From: a virus
IMG/VR virus record: IMGVR_UViG_3300020470_000018
Coordinates: 1 to 49,637 of that record
Strand: one strand, 5' to 3'
DNA: 49,637 nt
In this document: one piece after another, positions 22,201 through 37,200 of the stretch
Position numbering within the stretch: the first letter of the stretch is position 1
Layout of the letters: each line of letters begins with the position of its first letter
Program-made: the position numbers and the translations under genes
The notes under the pieces: generated by a model
The model's input: the letters and a program-made list of their open reading frames with translations, nothing else
What the model was told of the DNA's origin: nothing
Database searches by the model: none

Positions 22201-25200
22201 AGTTACCATATATGGTGCAAACCCAGTTGTATATAACGGCACATTTACCGTTACATCTCGTATTGACCAGTTTACCTTCTCTTATCAGATAGCAACACCT
22301 ACAGAGATTATTCCAGCTGGTAATATCCTATTATCTGTTGACCTTAACAGAGGTAAGTCAAATATACCCTCTATTAACAAGGTTGTTAGTGAATTTACCA
22401 CTAATATTCAAAACTCTTTCTTTAACGACGATTATGTCTATGTTGCTGCCTCTGGACTACCAAACTATAAGATAGGTCCATTTACAGGGTCAGCACTCAT
22501 TCCAGGTAACCAAAGGAAGCTTCTAAGATTCCCTAGGAATGTCCAAACTATATCAGAGCGTAAAACAATTGCTCCAGGTACCCCAGTTGGTTCTTGGGTT
22601 AATGGTGTTTCTATTTGGTCTTATAAGTCAAAAGAATACGTCCAATATGGTCCTTTAACTAATATTAGTGTAACTAACACAGGTGAAGGTTATGATGCTG
22701 GTGCTAAGCCTAATGTAGAGATAACAGGAGGCGGAGGCACAGGTGCTTCTGCTGAGGTTGTTGTAAATGGTAGTCTTGTATCTTTTGATGTTACTGAAGG
22801 TGGTAGTGGTTATACTGAGTCACCTTTGGTATCAATCGTTGGTGGCGGTGGTGTTGGTTCTACAGCACAAGCAGTTATTACTGGTGGTTCAGTATCAAGG
22901 ATTCTTGTAGAGCAACCAGGCACAGGATATACTTCACAACCTAGTGTTTCTATTACAGGTGGTGGAGGTACTGGAGCAGAAGCAATTGCTAATGTCCGTG
23001 GTCCTATTTCCAGTGTTAATGTTACTAGCTTTGGTAGTGGATATACTTCACTTCCTAGTATTAAGGTTAACTCTGGTGAGAATGCTCTTGCTCAACCAAT
23101 CGTATTAAATGGTAGAATAGTTTCTATCGCTATTATTAACTCTGGTAACAGTTATACAACAGCACCTAACGTAATTATCAATGGTGATGGATTTGGTGCA
23201 ATTGCTAGAGCAACTATTGGAACCATCGGAGAAGACAAGGGTCGTGTCCTTGGCGTAACTATTCTAAACAAGGGTATTGGGTATACCCAAGGTTTAACCA
23301 CCGTTAGACTCGAAGCAGTGGGTCAATTAGCAGACTTTGAACCTACTGTCTATCAATGGAATAAAAACCTTCAATATGAATTAGCTGACAGTTATGACTT
23401 TGCAAGAGGTTATGTATTCACTGGATATAACAACCAGTTTGGTGGTGAGTATGCTCACGTATCAGACCCTAAAGAATTAAGATATGTTGTTGGAGACAAC
23501 GTATTCCTTGACCCTGTTACTCAGCAATTCCAAGAAGTTTCAGGTAACTATGACCACTCACCTATTATAGGTTGGGCATTTGATGGTAACCCAATTTATG
23601 GTCCTTATGGATATATCGATCCTACTGACCAGAATAGTGGTATCAGAAGGATGCGTACCTCATATAAGTTAAAGACTAATGTTGTATATGATGCAATTAC
23701 GAATCCTGATCCTTCTAGGGTAGATGGTCCTCCTATTGCCACATATCCTGCAGGTACTTTTGTTGATGATTATTACTATGATTTCCAGTCTGGTGACCTA
23801 GACACTTACAATGGACGTTTCTGTAAGACACCAGATTACCCAGACGGCACATATGCATACTTTATTACTATTGATTCATCTGATGCTGGTGTTTCTGAAT
23901 TCCCATATATCATGGGACCACAGTTTAACTCACTTCCTGATGATTGGAACTTCTCACAGATAGCAACACAAGAGAATATTCCTAATGGTGTTGTCCGTTA
24001 TAGAGACCCATATACTGATGTTGATATTGATGTTGACCGTCAACCAAACCAGACTGCTGATATCTTTGCTACTGAGATTGAAGGATATCCTATTATCTTT
24101 GAAATCCAAGACTCTAATAATGATGGTTTGATTGATGCTAATGAGCAACAAGAAATCCTAGAGATGTCAGAAGAGGCAACTCTACAAATCTATGATTATT
24201 TCCCAAGAGTATCAGAAGAGTCTAGAGTTGATATTGAAGTTGAAACAACTACTCAGTTTGAAAATGCTAAGATTGACGGATTTGTTATTGAAAACCCAGG
24301 CACATCTTATCAGGTAAATGACACCGTATTCTTCGATAATGAAGGTACTGGTGGATTTGGTGCTTCTGCACTTATTGAATCTGTTAAAGGTCAGAAGATA
24401 GTTGGTTACTCAAAAGAGATTATTGGTGACCGTCCTTATGGTGTTATTACCACTAGTGAGGGACATGAACTTCGTCAGCAAGATGAAATCATTGTAAATT
24501 CACGACCTGTAATTGATAACACTAATAAGACTTATAAAGTTAAGGTTGTTGCTGGTGTTGAGAGAATTGATATCACTCAAGCAGGTACAGGTTACAACGA
24601 AGATATTCCACCAACATTTGAATTGATTAGTGCTTCTGGTCAGGATGCTGCTCTAGAGTTGGTACTACTTAATACTGGACAAGTTAACGCTGTTAATATC
24701 ATTAATTCTGGTAGTGGATATGATAATGATAATCCTCCTCAGATAAGGGTATCACATCCACAGCAGTATAAGAAGACTCGTTATTGGATAACTGAGTATC
24801 TTGAGGCTGCTGGTACTATTACTATTCATGATACTTTAACCACACCTGAGCGTTACACTTATATCTGTGGTAGTGTTCTAGAGACAGATGGTGACCAAGC
24901 AGCAATTATTGCCAAATTTGATGACCTAGGCCAACTTGTTTGGGAGAGAAATCTACTTCCAACTAATTCTGGTGTTAAGAAAGCAGAATTTATTAAGATG
25001 CATCTTGACAGCAGCTTAGAGAATGATGTTATATACGTTGCTGGTCAGACTTACGATCCTAATAATAATCAGTATAATCCTGATGTATGGATAGGTAAGT
25101 ATGAGTCTGGATTTAACAATGCTAATGCTCCTGATGGTATTCTACAGTGGCAGAAATCTATTGCTGGTATCTCAGGTATTAATAGAAGGGATTGGATTAC

Positions 25201-28200
25201 CTCTATTGCTTTAGACCAAGATAAGAGAATTTACCTTGCAGGTTATACTGACAGTAATTCACCAGATCCTAACGATATGTGGATTATCCAGTGTGATTTG
25301 GATGGTGACCTTGTAGAGAAGAGAAAGATTGCATCTGCAGATGATTCTGAGATGATCAATCAGATAAAGTGGATATCCAATGATAGATTCTTCTTTGTTG
25401 GTGTCAACGATGATAATGATGATTGTATTTTCGGTGTATTCTTCTATGATGGGGCAAACCTTGAGATTGAATACATTAAGCAGATTCCAACTATCGGTGG
25501 ATATGTAAGAAATCCTCAATTTGCTATTGATGATTATGGTGATGCTATCTTGGTATGGGATGTATATAATGCAGCTGCTACCAAGTATGATAAAGTCCAA
25601 ATCAGCAAATTCCCAATTGCAACTGCAAATACTGCATGGGAATGGCAGAAGACAGTAACTATCAGTGGTAGTATTGATTCAATTAGACATGCTGGTATTA
25701 ATGTAGATGTATTTGGTAACTATTCACTTGTTACTGATGTAATTGAAAGTCAGAATCAGAGATATTCTATTATCCATTATCTCAAATATGATGGTAATAT
25801 TATCAAGGAAACAAAAGTTGATGATACTGCCAATATTGGTTTCCATGTAAAAGCACACAGTGTTGATAACTCTGGTGACCCAATTCTTGTTGTAGATAGA
25901 CAACAGTCAGATCAACTTGCTTCATATAGGTTTAATAATGCTGCTGATATAGATGAAGATACTACTAAGCAGGATCTTGCTACAGTAACATTTGGATCAC
26001 CTTCTGATGCGTCAATAGATGCTACATTTAAGAAGTTTGGAGATTCTTCACTTAAGTTGAGTGCAGTTTGTCCTGTTACATTAGGTGGTTATAATTTACA
26101 GTCAAAAGAATGGAGTTTTAGAGCTTGGTTCTCTATGACTACTGGTGCTCATAGCACTAATCATAAACCAATTATGTTTGACCTGACTCCTATAACTGGA
26201 GATTCTATTCAGGTTGAATTAGATGGAGATTCTACTAGTGCCAACTATGAGAAATTCCTAATTTATGTAAACTCTGTACAAGTAGCAATTTCATCTGTAG
26301 CAACTAACTGGACTGCATTTGGTAGTGCTGCTTGGGTGCATTTAACATTCCAGAAGAGAGAAGAATCTCTTGGATTGTATCAATATGAAGTATATTTGAA
26401 TGGTAACCTTGTATGTAACTATCAGAGCACTTCTGATATCAATCTAGCAGATATGAGTCTTGCTGGTAAAGCAGCTGGTGCTGCAAGTCAAAACTCATTC
26501 ATTGGATGGATTGATGACCTTGTATCTGATGATACTGCTCCATATAACAGCACTTATACATTACCTACTGAAGAGATTCCTGTTACTACAAGTAACTCTG
26601 ATTCTGCTCTAATCAAGTTTGATAGATTACATTCTAAGAGAGATGCATATACTATCTCTGGTCTTAGCAAGTATACAAACGTAGAATTTAGTGATATTGA
26701 AGTAGCAACTACATGGGTTGATCTTAGTCTTTCTGCAATTAGTGATTGGGTTGTTGGTGCAGGTGGTCTGCAGATACTTGATATGTCACAAGTTATTGCA
26801 ACTCTTAATGCTGCTAGTGGCACATATACATTTACTAATGCTAAGAATGAGTATGCAACTAAGACATCAACAGTACCTTCTCCTTTAGGTAAGAGACTAG
26901 AAATTACTGCTGATGTTATTAGTAAGTTCTATATTCGTGATGCTCTTTATCAGAAGATTGATAATGTAATGGAGTTTACCTTTAATCAGGATATAAAACT
27001 GACTAAGGGATCTATACTTCAACAGTTTAACGATAATGATGTTGTTACTGCATATGGTACTATTGTTAAAGTCCCTGAAGGCACTTTAACTAATCCTGGT
27101 TATGGTAACAAGTATCAAGTTGGTAAGATATACGGTACATTTAATAATACTGATCGTTATCAGACTACTGCCAATGATGTTAACCAGATTACTGGCACAT
27201 ATTTCGACACAATAGAAGAAGAATCACCATGGGCTGCTAATACAGTATATGCTCAGGGTGATAGAGTATACAGTGATAAGAAGATATACGAGGCACAAGG
27301 TGCTGGAACATCAGGTACTATTGCTCCTGTCCATACTACTGGATCTGCTAGTGATGGTGTTATTAACTGGGCATTTATTGATGATGCAGGTAAATTTACT
27401 GTTGATTTAACAGAGCATCCATATCCTAGACCTCAATGGACTGGATTAGATATGCCTGAGTGGTTGCCAGACCGTCTCTACGTCGTTGGACAGAGAGTTT
27501 GGTATAAACTTAACGTATATGAAGTTGCAAGCGGTGGAGCGGGTGTCAGTGGCACTACAGCACCTGTACATACCACTGGTAGTGTATCAGATGGTGGTGT
27601 AACTTGGACTCATGTTTCTACTGAAGAAGCAATTAGTGGATATTCCAGATTGATGGGATATGACATGGGCAATAATTATACTGTCCAGATTATAGAAGTC
27701 CATCCTGGTTCAGTATACATTCCAGATGACGTTGTTAGTATCAATGCTGGAAATATTACTTTAGCAGAAGATGAAAAATCAGTTGTAATTTCTGGATTCC
27801 AATCTGTTAAGAAGATTCGTGTTACTGCACGTCTTGAGAAAGATATTCTCAGGACAGCAGATGCAAGGACAGAATATGTCTATGCTACATCAAATAGTGC
27901 TCACGGATTTAAACAAGGTGAGATTATCTTTACTGAAGGGTTTACAACTAGTCAGTTTAATGGATCATTCTTTATTGACCAGATTATAGGATCAAGGGAG
28001 TTTACATTTGCTATTAGATCAACTGCTATAAGTGATCCTGATTTTAATAATAATGCTATTGCTAGTGTTAACATATTTGCTAAACACCCAACTTTAGAAT
28101 TTACTAAGAGTCATCAATACGTCTTTGACTTATCTGATAATTCAAACTTTGGTTATTACCTATCATTCTCTCAGGATAACCAATACAAACTAGAATACTC

Positions 28201-31200
28201 ATTCAATAATATTGAAAGGTCTGGTACTCCTGGTATTGCAACCACACCAGCTCCATTTGTTAAATTCTCTGTATTGGGTGATGTAACTAATATTTCTTAT
28301 TACTTTGACCCATCTAGGACTGGTGCTGATTCACCAGTTGGTGATAACTCCTTTATTGATGTTATCACTACTCCTTTTGATGGAACATTTACCATCTCTG
28401 AAGTACCAACTGATACTACATTCAAGTTCCCTCTACACAAGGAACCAGAAAGACAGAATGCTGAAGTTGGAACAGATGAGTTTGATAATGCGTATTCTTT
28501 CTACTCTACAACCTCAACCAGAGCAGTTGGTCCTATTAACTCGATCAAACTGGTCTCTCCTGGTGGATTCTATCAGAAACTACCCATCATCAATGATATT
28601 GCATCCTTCAGACAGATTGAGAAGATTGTAATTGAGGATGGAGGTACTGAATATGCACCTGGTGTCTATTATGATGTCCCTGTCTTAGGAGATGGTGAAG
28701 GTGCTAAAGCAACTATTACTGTTGAATATGATGAAGAGGTTGGATCTGGAACTATTACTCTTGCTCAAGTAGCAGACCCAGGTAAAGGTTATACTACTGC
28801 ATCTATTGATATTGATGCAATTCCAGGAATCTTAGGTAACACTCTTGCTGGTTCTGGTGGATCTGTAACTGTTGTTATTCCTTCAGAAGGTAGTGGTGCA
28901 TCTGTATTCCTAACAGGTACTAATATTGGTAAGATTAAGAGACTGAAGAATAATGAATTTGGTTTTGGTTATTCACATGACTATACCTTAAAACCAGAGA
29001 TTACCTTCCCTGTTAACTTACAACTCTTTAATACATCTATACTAAGTCAGATTAAGATAACTGACCCAGGTTCTGGATATACTTCTACTCCTGCTGTTGT
29101 AATTACAGGTGGTGGTGGATCTGGTGCAGAAGCAGAAGCAGTTATTAGAAATAATCGTCTGAATGAAATTATCATTAAAAATCCTGGTGCTGGATATTCA
29201 TCAGAACCAGATGTTACTCTAAAATCAGAATTTAACTACGTTGTTAACTTAGACCTTAACTATCTACAGTTTAACTTCCCACATGGTATTACAACTGGTG
29301 CTGAAGTTACATTCCGTGCTGATAATGTCGGGTCTACAGAAGGAGAGCTTCCAAAACCAAGTACTGCTGGTTTGACCAGTTTGGTTGAAAATCAGATTTA
29401 CTATGCTATTGCTGGTGAAGCAGCTGGTCTAGAAACTGACCAATTGAGATTTGGTCTTACTTTACAAGCAGCACAAGCAGGATCTTATATTACCTTCTTA
29501 ACTCAAGGTAGTGGTCGTCAGACACTTTTAACTGAGGTATTTGGTGGTAAAGCAATTGCAGTTGTTGAAACATCTCGTTTCCTTGAAGGTGAAGAAGTAT
29601 TCCAAGGGTCTGCTATTGAGACTGCTACTGCAACTGGTAAGGTATCTACAAACACTGGTTGGCAGATTGGTCCTAAGATTCTTAAGATTGTCGATTATGA
29701 TGGCGATTGGGTTGCTGGTGAGAAAGTAACAGGTGTTATTTCTAAAGCATCTGGTCTTATTGATAACCTGTCTATAGCACGTGGTGTGTTAAATATCGGC
29801 TCCCTAACGAAGACACCAGGCCGATTTATTGATGACGTTGGTAAGCCTTCTGAGATTGTCCAGAAGATTCAGGATAGTTTCTTCTACCAGAACTTCTCAT
29901 ACGTTGTACAATCACAAATTCCTATTACACAATGGAAGACACAGGTATTAGAAAATAACCACCCTGCTGGTTTTAATATGTTTGGTCAGTTACAACTGAC
30001 TGGTGGTAAGGATATATCTGGACGTAATATTGGTACAGAATTTACTAAGAAGGTTAATATTAACAGTTATACTAATGTTAACCAGATTACCTCCTTTGGT
30101 GCTGCACAACCAATCTATACTGACTACAACAATACTGAGGTTCTCTTCCGTAAGAAGCGTTTAACTTCTTCTGAGGAAATCTTAACTTCTATTGTTAAGA
30201 AGCTTGATAACTTCTCCGACCAGTTTAATGGTATTGAGAAGTCATTCCCATTAACTGTTGAGGGTGAACAAGTAATTGTTAAGCAAGACCAATTGATGAT
30301 TACACTTAACGGTGTTATTCAGTCTCCTGGTACTTCTTATCAGGTTGTTGGTGCTAACTTGGTATTCTCTGAGCCACCTAAACCACCTTCTAAGGTTAAC
30401 TATAGGACTGTTGGTATTACACCTACTCCAATCTATAGAATCGCACTTTACAGTTCTGGTGGTGGTGCTAATTATGGTATTTTCCCAACTACAGGTCAAC
30501 AAGTCCAAGGTGAATTCTCAGATGCATATGCAACTGTTATTGACTCTGGAACTAATCATATTGACGTTATTAACGTTAATGGAACCTTCCAACTCAATGA
30601 AGAGATTGTTAGAGGAGAATTATTCTCTGCTCTAGTTGAAAGTGTAACTCTAATTAACTCTGAGACCATATTTGAATTTGGTGAAGCAATTACTAACCTT
30701 GAAGGTGATACTGCTTATGTTGAAGAGACTAATATCGATAATCAAGGTAATGTTACTGATAGACTCGTTGTAAGTAAGACTTCAGGTACTCCTAGGTTTG
30801 AAACTGGTATATTCGACCTTAAACTCAACGAATACATTTATTCTGCCTCATCTAAGATTGCAGGCCAGATTACATACATTGCACCTTACACTGACCCAAT
30901 TAACGGTGAAGTTGTTGATGAATTAGTCATTAACGCTGGAACAACCTTCTTCGGATTGCTATTTGAGCGTTTAGTATCTCTAACCAATCCTAATGTCATC
31001 TTAGATGATATTTCACAGTCTTCTATCACTCCTACAGAGCTTTACAATTCTGACAACAGAATTAACGATGATTTCCTTGATTTTGAAGAAGTAAGGACTA
31101 CAGAAGTAACATATTCGCAATTAGCGAATGGTACTTTTGCAGATGGTGATATTATCCGAAATAAGAAGACATTCTACGGAAATCCCGTTTCTGTCTTCCA

Positions 31201-34200
31201 TGGAGTTGCTGCAAACAGATTCCTTGATGGAAAACGCAATATTGCAAATAATAAGCAAGAAATCATCGATTTTGCAGAAGCAAGCATTGCAATTGACTAT
31301 CCTGATTATTATTTCCCATCTGATATTATTACTAACTCTTGGAGTCGTTTTAAAGACGCATATCGTCTAATTCAGAAGAATAAGGCATTAATCGCTGGAA
31401 TGGCGTTTGATGACATGAAAACTCAATATCCTTCTTCTTCAATCCCTTCAGATGCGAAATGTAAGAGAGATATTGAATATTTGATTGATGCAATCTCTAT
31501 TGACGTTTATGCTGGTGGAAACCGTTATTCACGTAAGTTTACTCAACAATTCTTCGATTCTGAAGGAAGTTTCACTTATGTAAATGGTCAAAGTGCAGAA
31601 ACCCGTTTTGCCTTTGAAAAAGCAAGAGATAGAATGAAAGCAGCTATTGCTAACCAATATTCAGGTACAATCAATGCTGTAAACTCTGGTGACTCTTGGA
31701 CGGCATATCAAGACCTTACAATCACTGCTGACCCTTCACCTAACGATCCATACGGAACTGCTGGTTCTAACGCTAATAATCAAGATGCTGCAAACTGCAC
31801 GGACGTACAATCTACAATTGACACTCTTCATAACTTAATTAATGAGTGTTTAACTAATGCAAGTTTAACTGAGCTTCCTGGTGAAACTCAAGGCACATAT
31901 TCACCTCACCAAGAGAAGTGCCGTCGTGACCTTGGATACTTCATTGATGCTATTGCTGAAGACGTTGGACAAGGTGGTAACTTTAATGTTGTTGAATTTA
32001 CTAAGAAATTCTTCGATGATGATGGTGTCCCTCTAACTAACGGTATTGTTGGTGAAGAGGCAGAAGCAGTCCATGCATTCACTAGTGCTGGTACATTGAT
32101 GTATCGTGCGATTAATAACCTAATGTATTGGAAGGATCTCTCTGGGGTTGGATATAACCTTAATGATCCTACTACTTACTCTGGTGGTGTTGCTCCTGCT
32201 AATACTTACGATGCTAACTATGCATCTGGTAATAACCAAGATATTAACAATTGTGCAAACGTTAAGACTTATATTGATACACTAAGAGCTATTGCGACAA
32301 CCGCAATGACTGCTGGTAACCTTAATAACGTTAATGCTCTTTCTAGCGTTAATGATGGAACATTTGTTGATGGTGAAACAATCAGGACTACAAAGGTTGC
32401 TTATAAGGATCGCTCTAGAGGATTATTCGTAACTGGAGACCAAATTAAGGGTGTAACTTCTGGAGCAGTATTTAATGCAATTGGTGCTAACTCTGGTCTT
32501 AAGTGGATATTTGCAAGTGCTATTACTGGCACATTCCAAGATGGTGAATATCTCACTAATTCCACTCTAACTGCAACAAATATCACTACTAGTGTTATTG
32601 TTAAGAAACCAGAATTAAGTGGCACTAAATCTGTCTATATTCCTTCTAATGGAGTTATTACACAATCTGAAAGAGGAGACTTTGCATTTGGCACTGGAGA
32701 CTTCACATTAGAAGGTTGGTTCCGTCCTGCTGCTAATGTTGGCACACAGATGCTATTTGACTTCCGTCGTTTGAGTGCTGCTTCAGGACTCAACGTTAGA
32801 ATGGATGCACAAGAATTAAAGGTATATAACGGCACAACACAAGTTATCAATAGTGGTAACGTCTTCACAACAACTGGTACTTGGTATCATATTGTGGTTG
32901 TTAGAAGCAGTAACGTTACTCAGGCATATGTAAATGGTTCTCAGGTTGGTAGTAACTTCGTTGATAATAACAATTATCTTTATTCTGCTTTATATCTTGG
33001 TTGTGACTTTAACCAAGCAACTCATTGGACTGGTCACGTAGATAACGTTGTAGTTAAGAAAGGTATTGCTGATTATACTGCTGGATTTGTACCACAGACA
33101 CAAGTTGATTATACTCAAGATAATATTGTATTTGGTTTAGATGGTGAAGGTCCATTCATTGCTTCTACTACTGAAGTATGGGCAAAGTATAGCGGACAAA
33201 ATACAGCATCTACAACTGCTAAGAAATTAGATTATGATAATCGTGCAGTTATTGCATCTGACGTTGATTTAGGTAGATTAGAGAATAGGACTTGTGCAGA
33301 TATTCTTGATTTGAATGCTACTTGGATTGCTGAAGAAGCAGTCGGTAGGATGAAGAATACATTCTCTGATTTCACTATCCGTGGTGACGATCCTGGTAAT
33401 AATGTATATGGTGGTACCAACCTTTGTATCAGGGATACTAAGGATTACATCCTAGGTGCACTTATTAAGGATATTAGAGAAGGTGGTAATTTCCATACTA
33501 TCTTTACTGCAAGGACTTATTTAACTTCTAGTGGTAAATTAGACCATATTGCTGCTGAGATTCTTCAGTCACTTTATACTTGGAATCAGGTATTTGAGCT
33601 TTGCAACTTTGTAATTACTACAACATCTAGTGACCTAACTGGTACCTATACTACAAAACTAAGAATTCCAAATAATTTCTCATCACCTGCATCACAAGGT
33701 GTACAAGATGAGATTACTCAACTTGGTAATGATTTACTTAGGGTTATTGCTCCTAATGACCAGAGATTTAGAGAAGGTGGATTCCAACTTTGGAAGAACC
33801 GTGATTACATTGCTGAAGAAGCAGCTGGATATGTAGAAGCTAAGTATCAGAAGGAAATTAATGGTGTTAACTATGACTTCCTAACAATGCCTGGTGGTGG
33901 TAGGACAACATGTGAAAGAGATATTAAAGATTTCATTCTTCCTGCTGTAATGGCTGACCTAGTTACAGGTGGCACATATCAGACTCAAGCAGTTATCGAT
34001 AAGTATCTTGATTCACAAGATAATATTACTAGTGTAGAGGATGAGCTTAATCCAACCTTAGATGCAATTGAGCATACTAAGATGCTTTGTATGAAGGCAG
34101 TTAATAACCTATTGTTATCTCCAGGTGTTGCTGTTGCTGAATTAGGTGTTCCTGCATGGGTACAAGAAGAGTATTATTCACCAGCATATACAACAAGAGC

Positions 34201-37200
34201 AGCATATAGAGATGATACTATTGTTAAAGATACTGAAGCATATCCACAAGCAACTAGAAATGCTAATGATAGATTCTTAGATGCTGCAAGACTCATTGAC
34301 CTTAATAAGTCAGTAATTGCTAGAGAAGTTGTTGCAGTAATGAATGACTTGTCTAAGTATGAGAATCTTCAAATTCCTGGTGGTCATGTTAACTGTGAAG
34401 ATGATGTCCTTGACATGATAGATGCGATGGTTCATGACCTTCGTATGGATTGTAATGAGAAGACATACGATGCAGCAGCATTATATGTTGAGACAGAAAA
34501 TAATTCACTTAAGCACATTGAGACTGAGTGGGAAGCATCTATCACTGTAGTTAAGATATTGAGAGATGTCCTTACAATGACAATGCGTAATGCATTTGGT
34601 AGGGATTATATAGAAGGCACTGACCTTAATACTACTCCAGTACAATCTTATGAGCAGAATGCTAAGGAGACATTATATCAACAATGTGCTGATGCAATTG
34701 ATGGAAATATTAGATACATTGCAGAGCAAGCAGTTGCTGCTGGTTTAGTCCAATTCCCCAACCTTAATATTCCTGGAGGGTCATCAAACTGCGTCCATGA
34801 CGTTACTGATATTCTCAGGTCATTAGCATTTAACCTTAAGTATGGTGGTAATAACTGGTTACAGTATTCTACTGAATTCTATACAACTTATGCTGGTAAC
34901 TTAGACCACGTTACTAATGCACCTACTGAGACTAATTGGATAATGAATAAAGCACGTGATTATGCAATTCGTGCTATGAAGGGTCAGGTAATTACTAATG
35001 CTGCTGGTCATAATGTTGACCAGAGATTCTATAATGCTGTCCCAAGACCTACCAATTCTCTGAAAAATAGTGATGAGAATGGTATCATTACTGGTAGTGA
35101 AAATAATATCGTTACTAGAAACTTTAAGTTTGGTGAGGATAAGATTTCAACAACAGATACTGGCACAGGTATCATCACCGATGAGGATGCTGTATTCCGT
35201 GTTGTAACTAAACTTCCATCTACTCCAATTGATGCTTGTTTATTTGAAGCAGGTGGTAATACATCTGGTGTTTGGGTTGGTATTAGAGACAGTGGAACAT
35301 ATTTCAGACTTCGTGCTGGTAATGGTCAGAATTCATATGCTGCTGGTGCATCATATACCTCAGACACTGGTCTTGCTATGCTTGACCTACAAATTACTGG
35401 GCAATTTGCAACTTACTTCGATGATGGTGACCATGAATTAGTATGGGAGATTAAGATTGGTGGTAATCTAAGCACTGGTCCTGGTAGAATTAAACTATGG
35501 ATTGATGGAGACTTCATTGACGAAGCAGTAACTCCAGGTGGCGGTAATACTGGTCTAACTGGTGGATCTGGAATCTTTGCTAATGAGCAATGGGCTGGAT
35601 TCGGTGTATCAAATGGATCTCTAGTTTCTGGCGAGGCTGCTGGCATTAATACATTTACTGTTAATGTTGGACCTGCTCCTACTATTGCATATGACGTAAC
35701 CAACGCAGTGTATGACAGTAGCACAGGTGATCTAGAATTAAATGTAGGACATCATAACCATACTCCTGGTACTTTCCTATCTCTGGTTACAAATTCATTG
35801 AATTTCACATGTGACCAAGATGATAATGCTACAACTCATTCATATCCTAGGTCAGGAGACCCTGCAGGTAATACTTCTATAGAAGTCCTCGATGTCGGTA
35901 AGGTTGAATGGACTGCAGAGAATGCTGTATATGACCCTGAAACAGGAACTATGACTATTACAGTTGATAGTCACGGTTTAACTGATTCTACAACTCATAC
36001 TGCTACAGACGCAGCATATAATCCTGATTCTGGTGTTTTAGAAATCACCATGAGTGGTCATTCATTTAAGACTGGTGACCAAGTAAGAATTAAGAACGGT
36101 GGATTAATATTCACCTGTGCACAAGATAATCACGCTACTAAGCATGGATATCCAAGACAGAAAGACCCTGCTGGTAATCAGTGGTTGATTGTTGAAGCTA
36201 CTACCACAGAGACATTTAGTGTCAACGTTGGTATGACACCTAAGGTTGAATATGATGTATCTGCAGCAACATATAATCAGGAAGATGGCGAGCTTGAAAT
36301 GACAATCGGTCAACACCGTTTTGTTGGTGCTACCGTCCATACTGCAACATATGCTGAGTATACTGCTTCTACTGGTTGGTTGAAACTAACTGTACCTGGT
36401 CATAAGATTACTAAAGGTGAGCAAATTCAAATCATGGATAACTCCATGACATTTACTTGCTCAATGGATAATCATTATTCTAACCACACATATCCAAGGG
36501 CAACTGACCCATGTGTTGACAAGTGGTTAGATGTTGTTGAGACTGATATTCCTAACGGTACATTCACTGTTAATGTAGGTGCATCACCTATTGTTGGATA
36601 TAATGCAACTTCTGCTAACTTTAATGCTGCTAGTGGTGACCTTATTTTAACCATTGGAGACCACACTCTCCCAGTAGGAACTCATATTAAATTAGCACAA
36701 GGGTCACTATCCTTCACATGTGATATGGATGACCATGCTAGTGTCCACAAATATCCTAGAAGTGTTGACCCAGTACATAACGAGCCTATTCCAATTAAGG
36801 CTGTTACTTCTGATTCTATTACTATTAACGTTGGTCCTACACCTCAGGTTCAGTATGATGTTAGCAATGCTACTTTCACACCTGCTGATGGTCTGTTGAC
36901 ATTAACAACAGATAGGAAGTTTAGTTTCCGTGATTCTACCAGACATAGTATTAATACTGCATCTTATAATGGTCAGACTGGTTTGATGAGACTCAAGGTT
37001 ACTGACCATGGATTCTCCGATGGAGATTTCGTTAAATTAGATGATGGTGCTGTCACATTTACTTGTGATATGGATGCTAATGCATCTAACCATGCATATC
37101 CTCGCTCTACCGATCCATATAGTGGTAAGTGGATGGATGTTAGAAATGCATCTAAGGATGAATTTGATGTATATGTTGGTATGACACCAGAGATACCATT

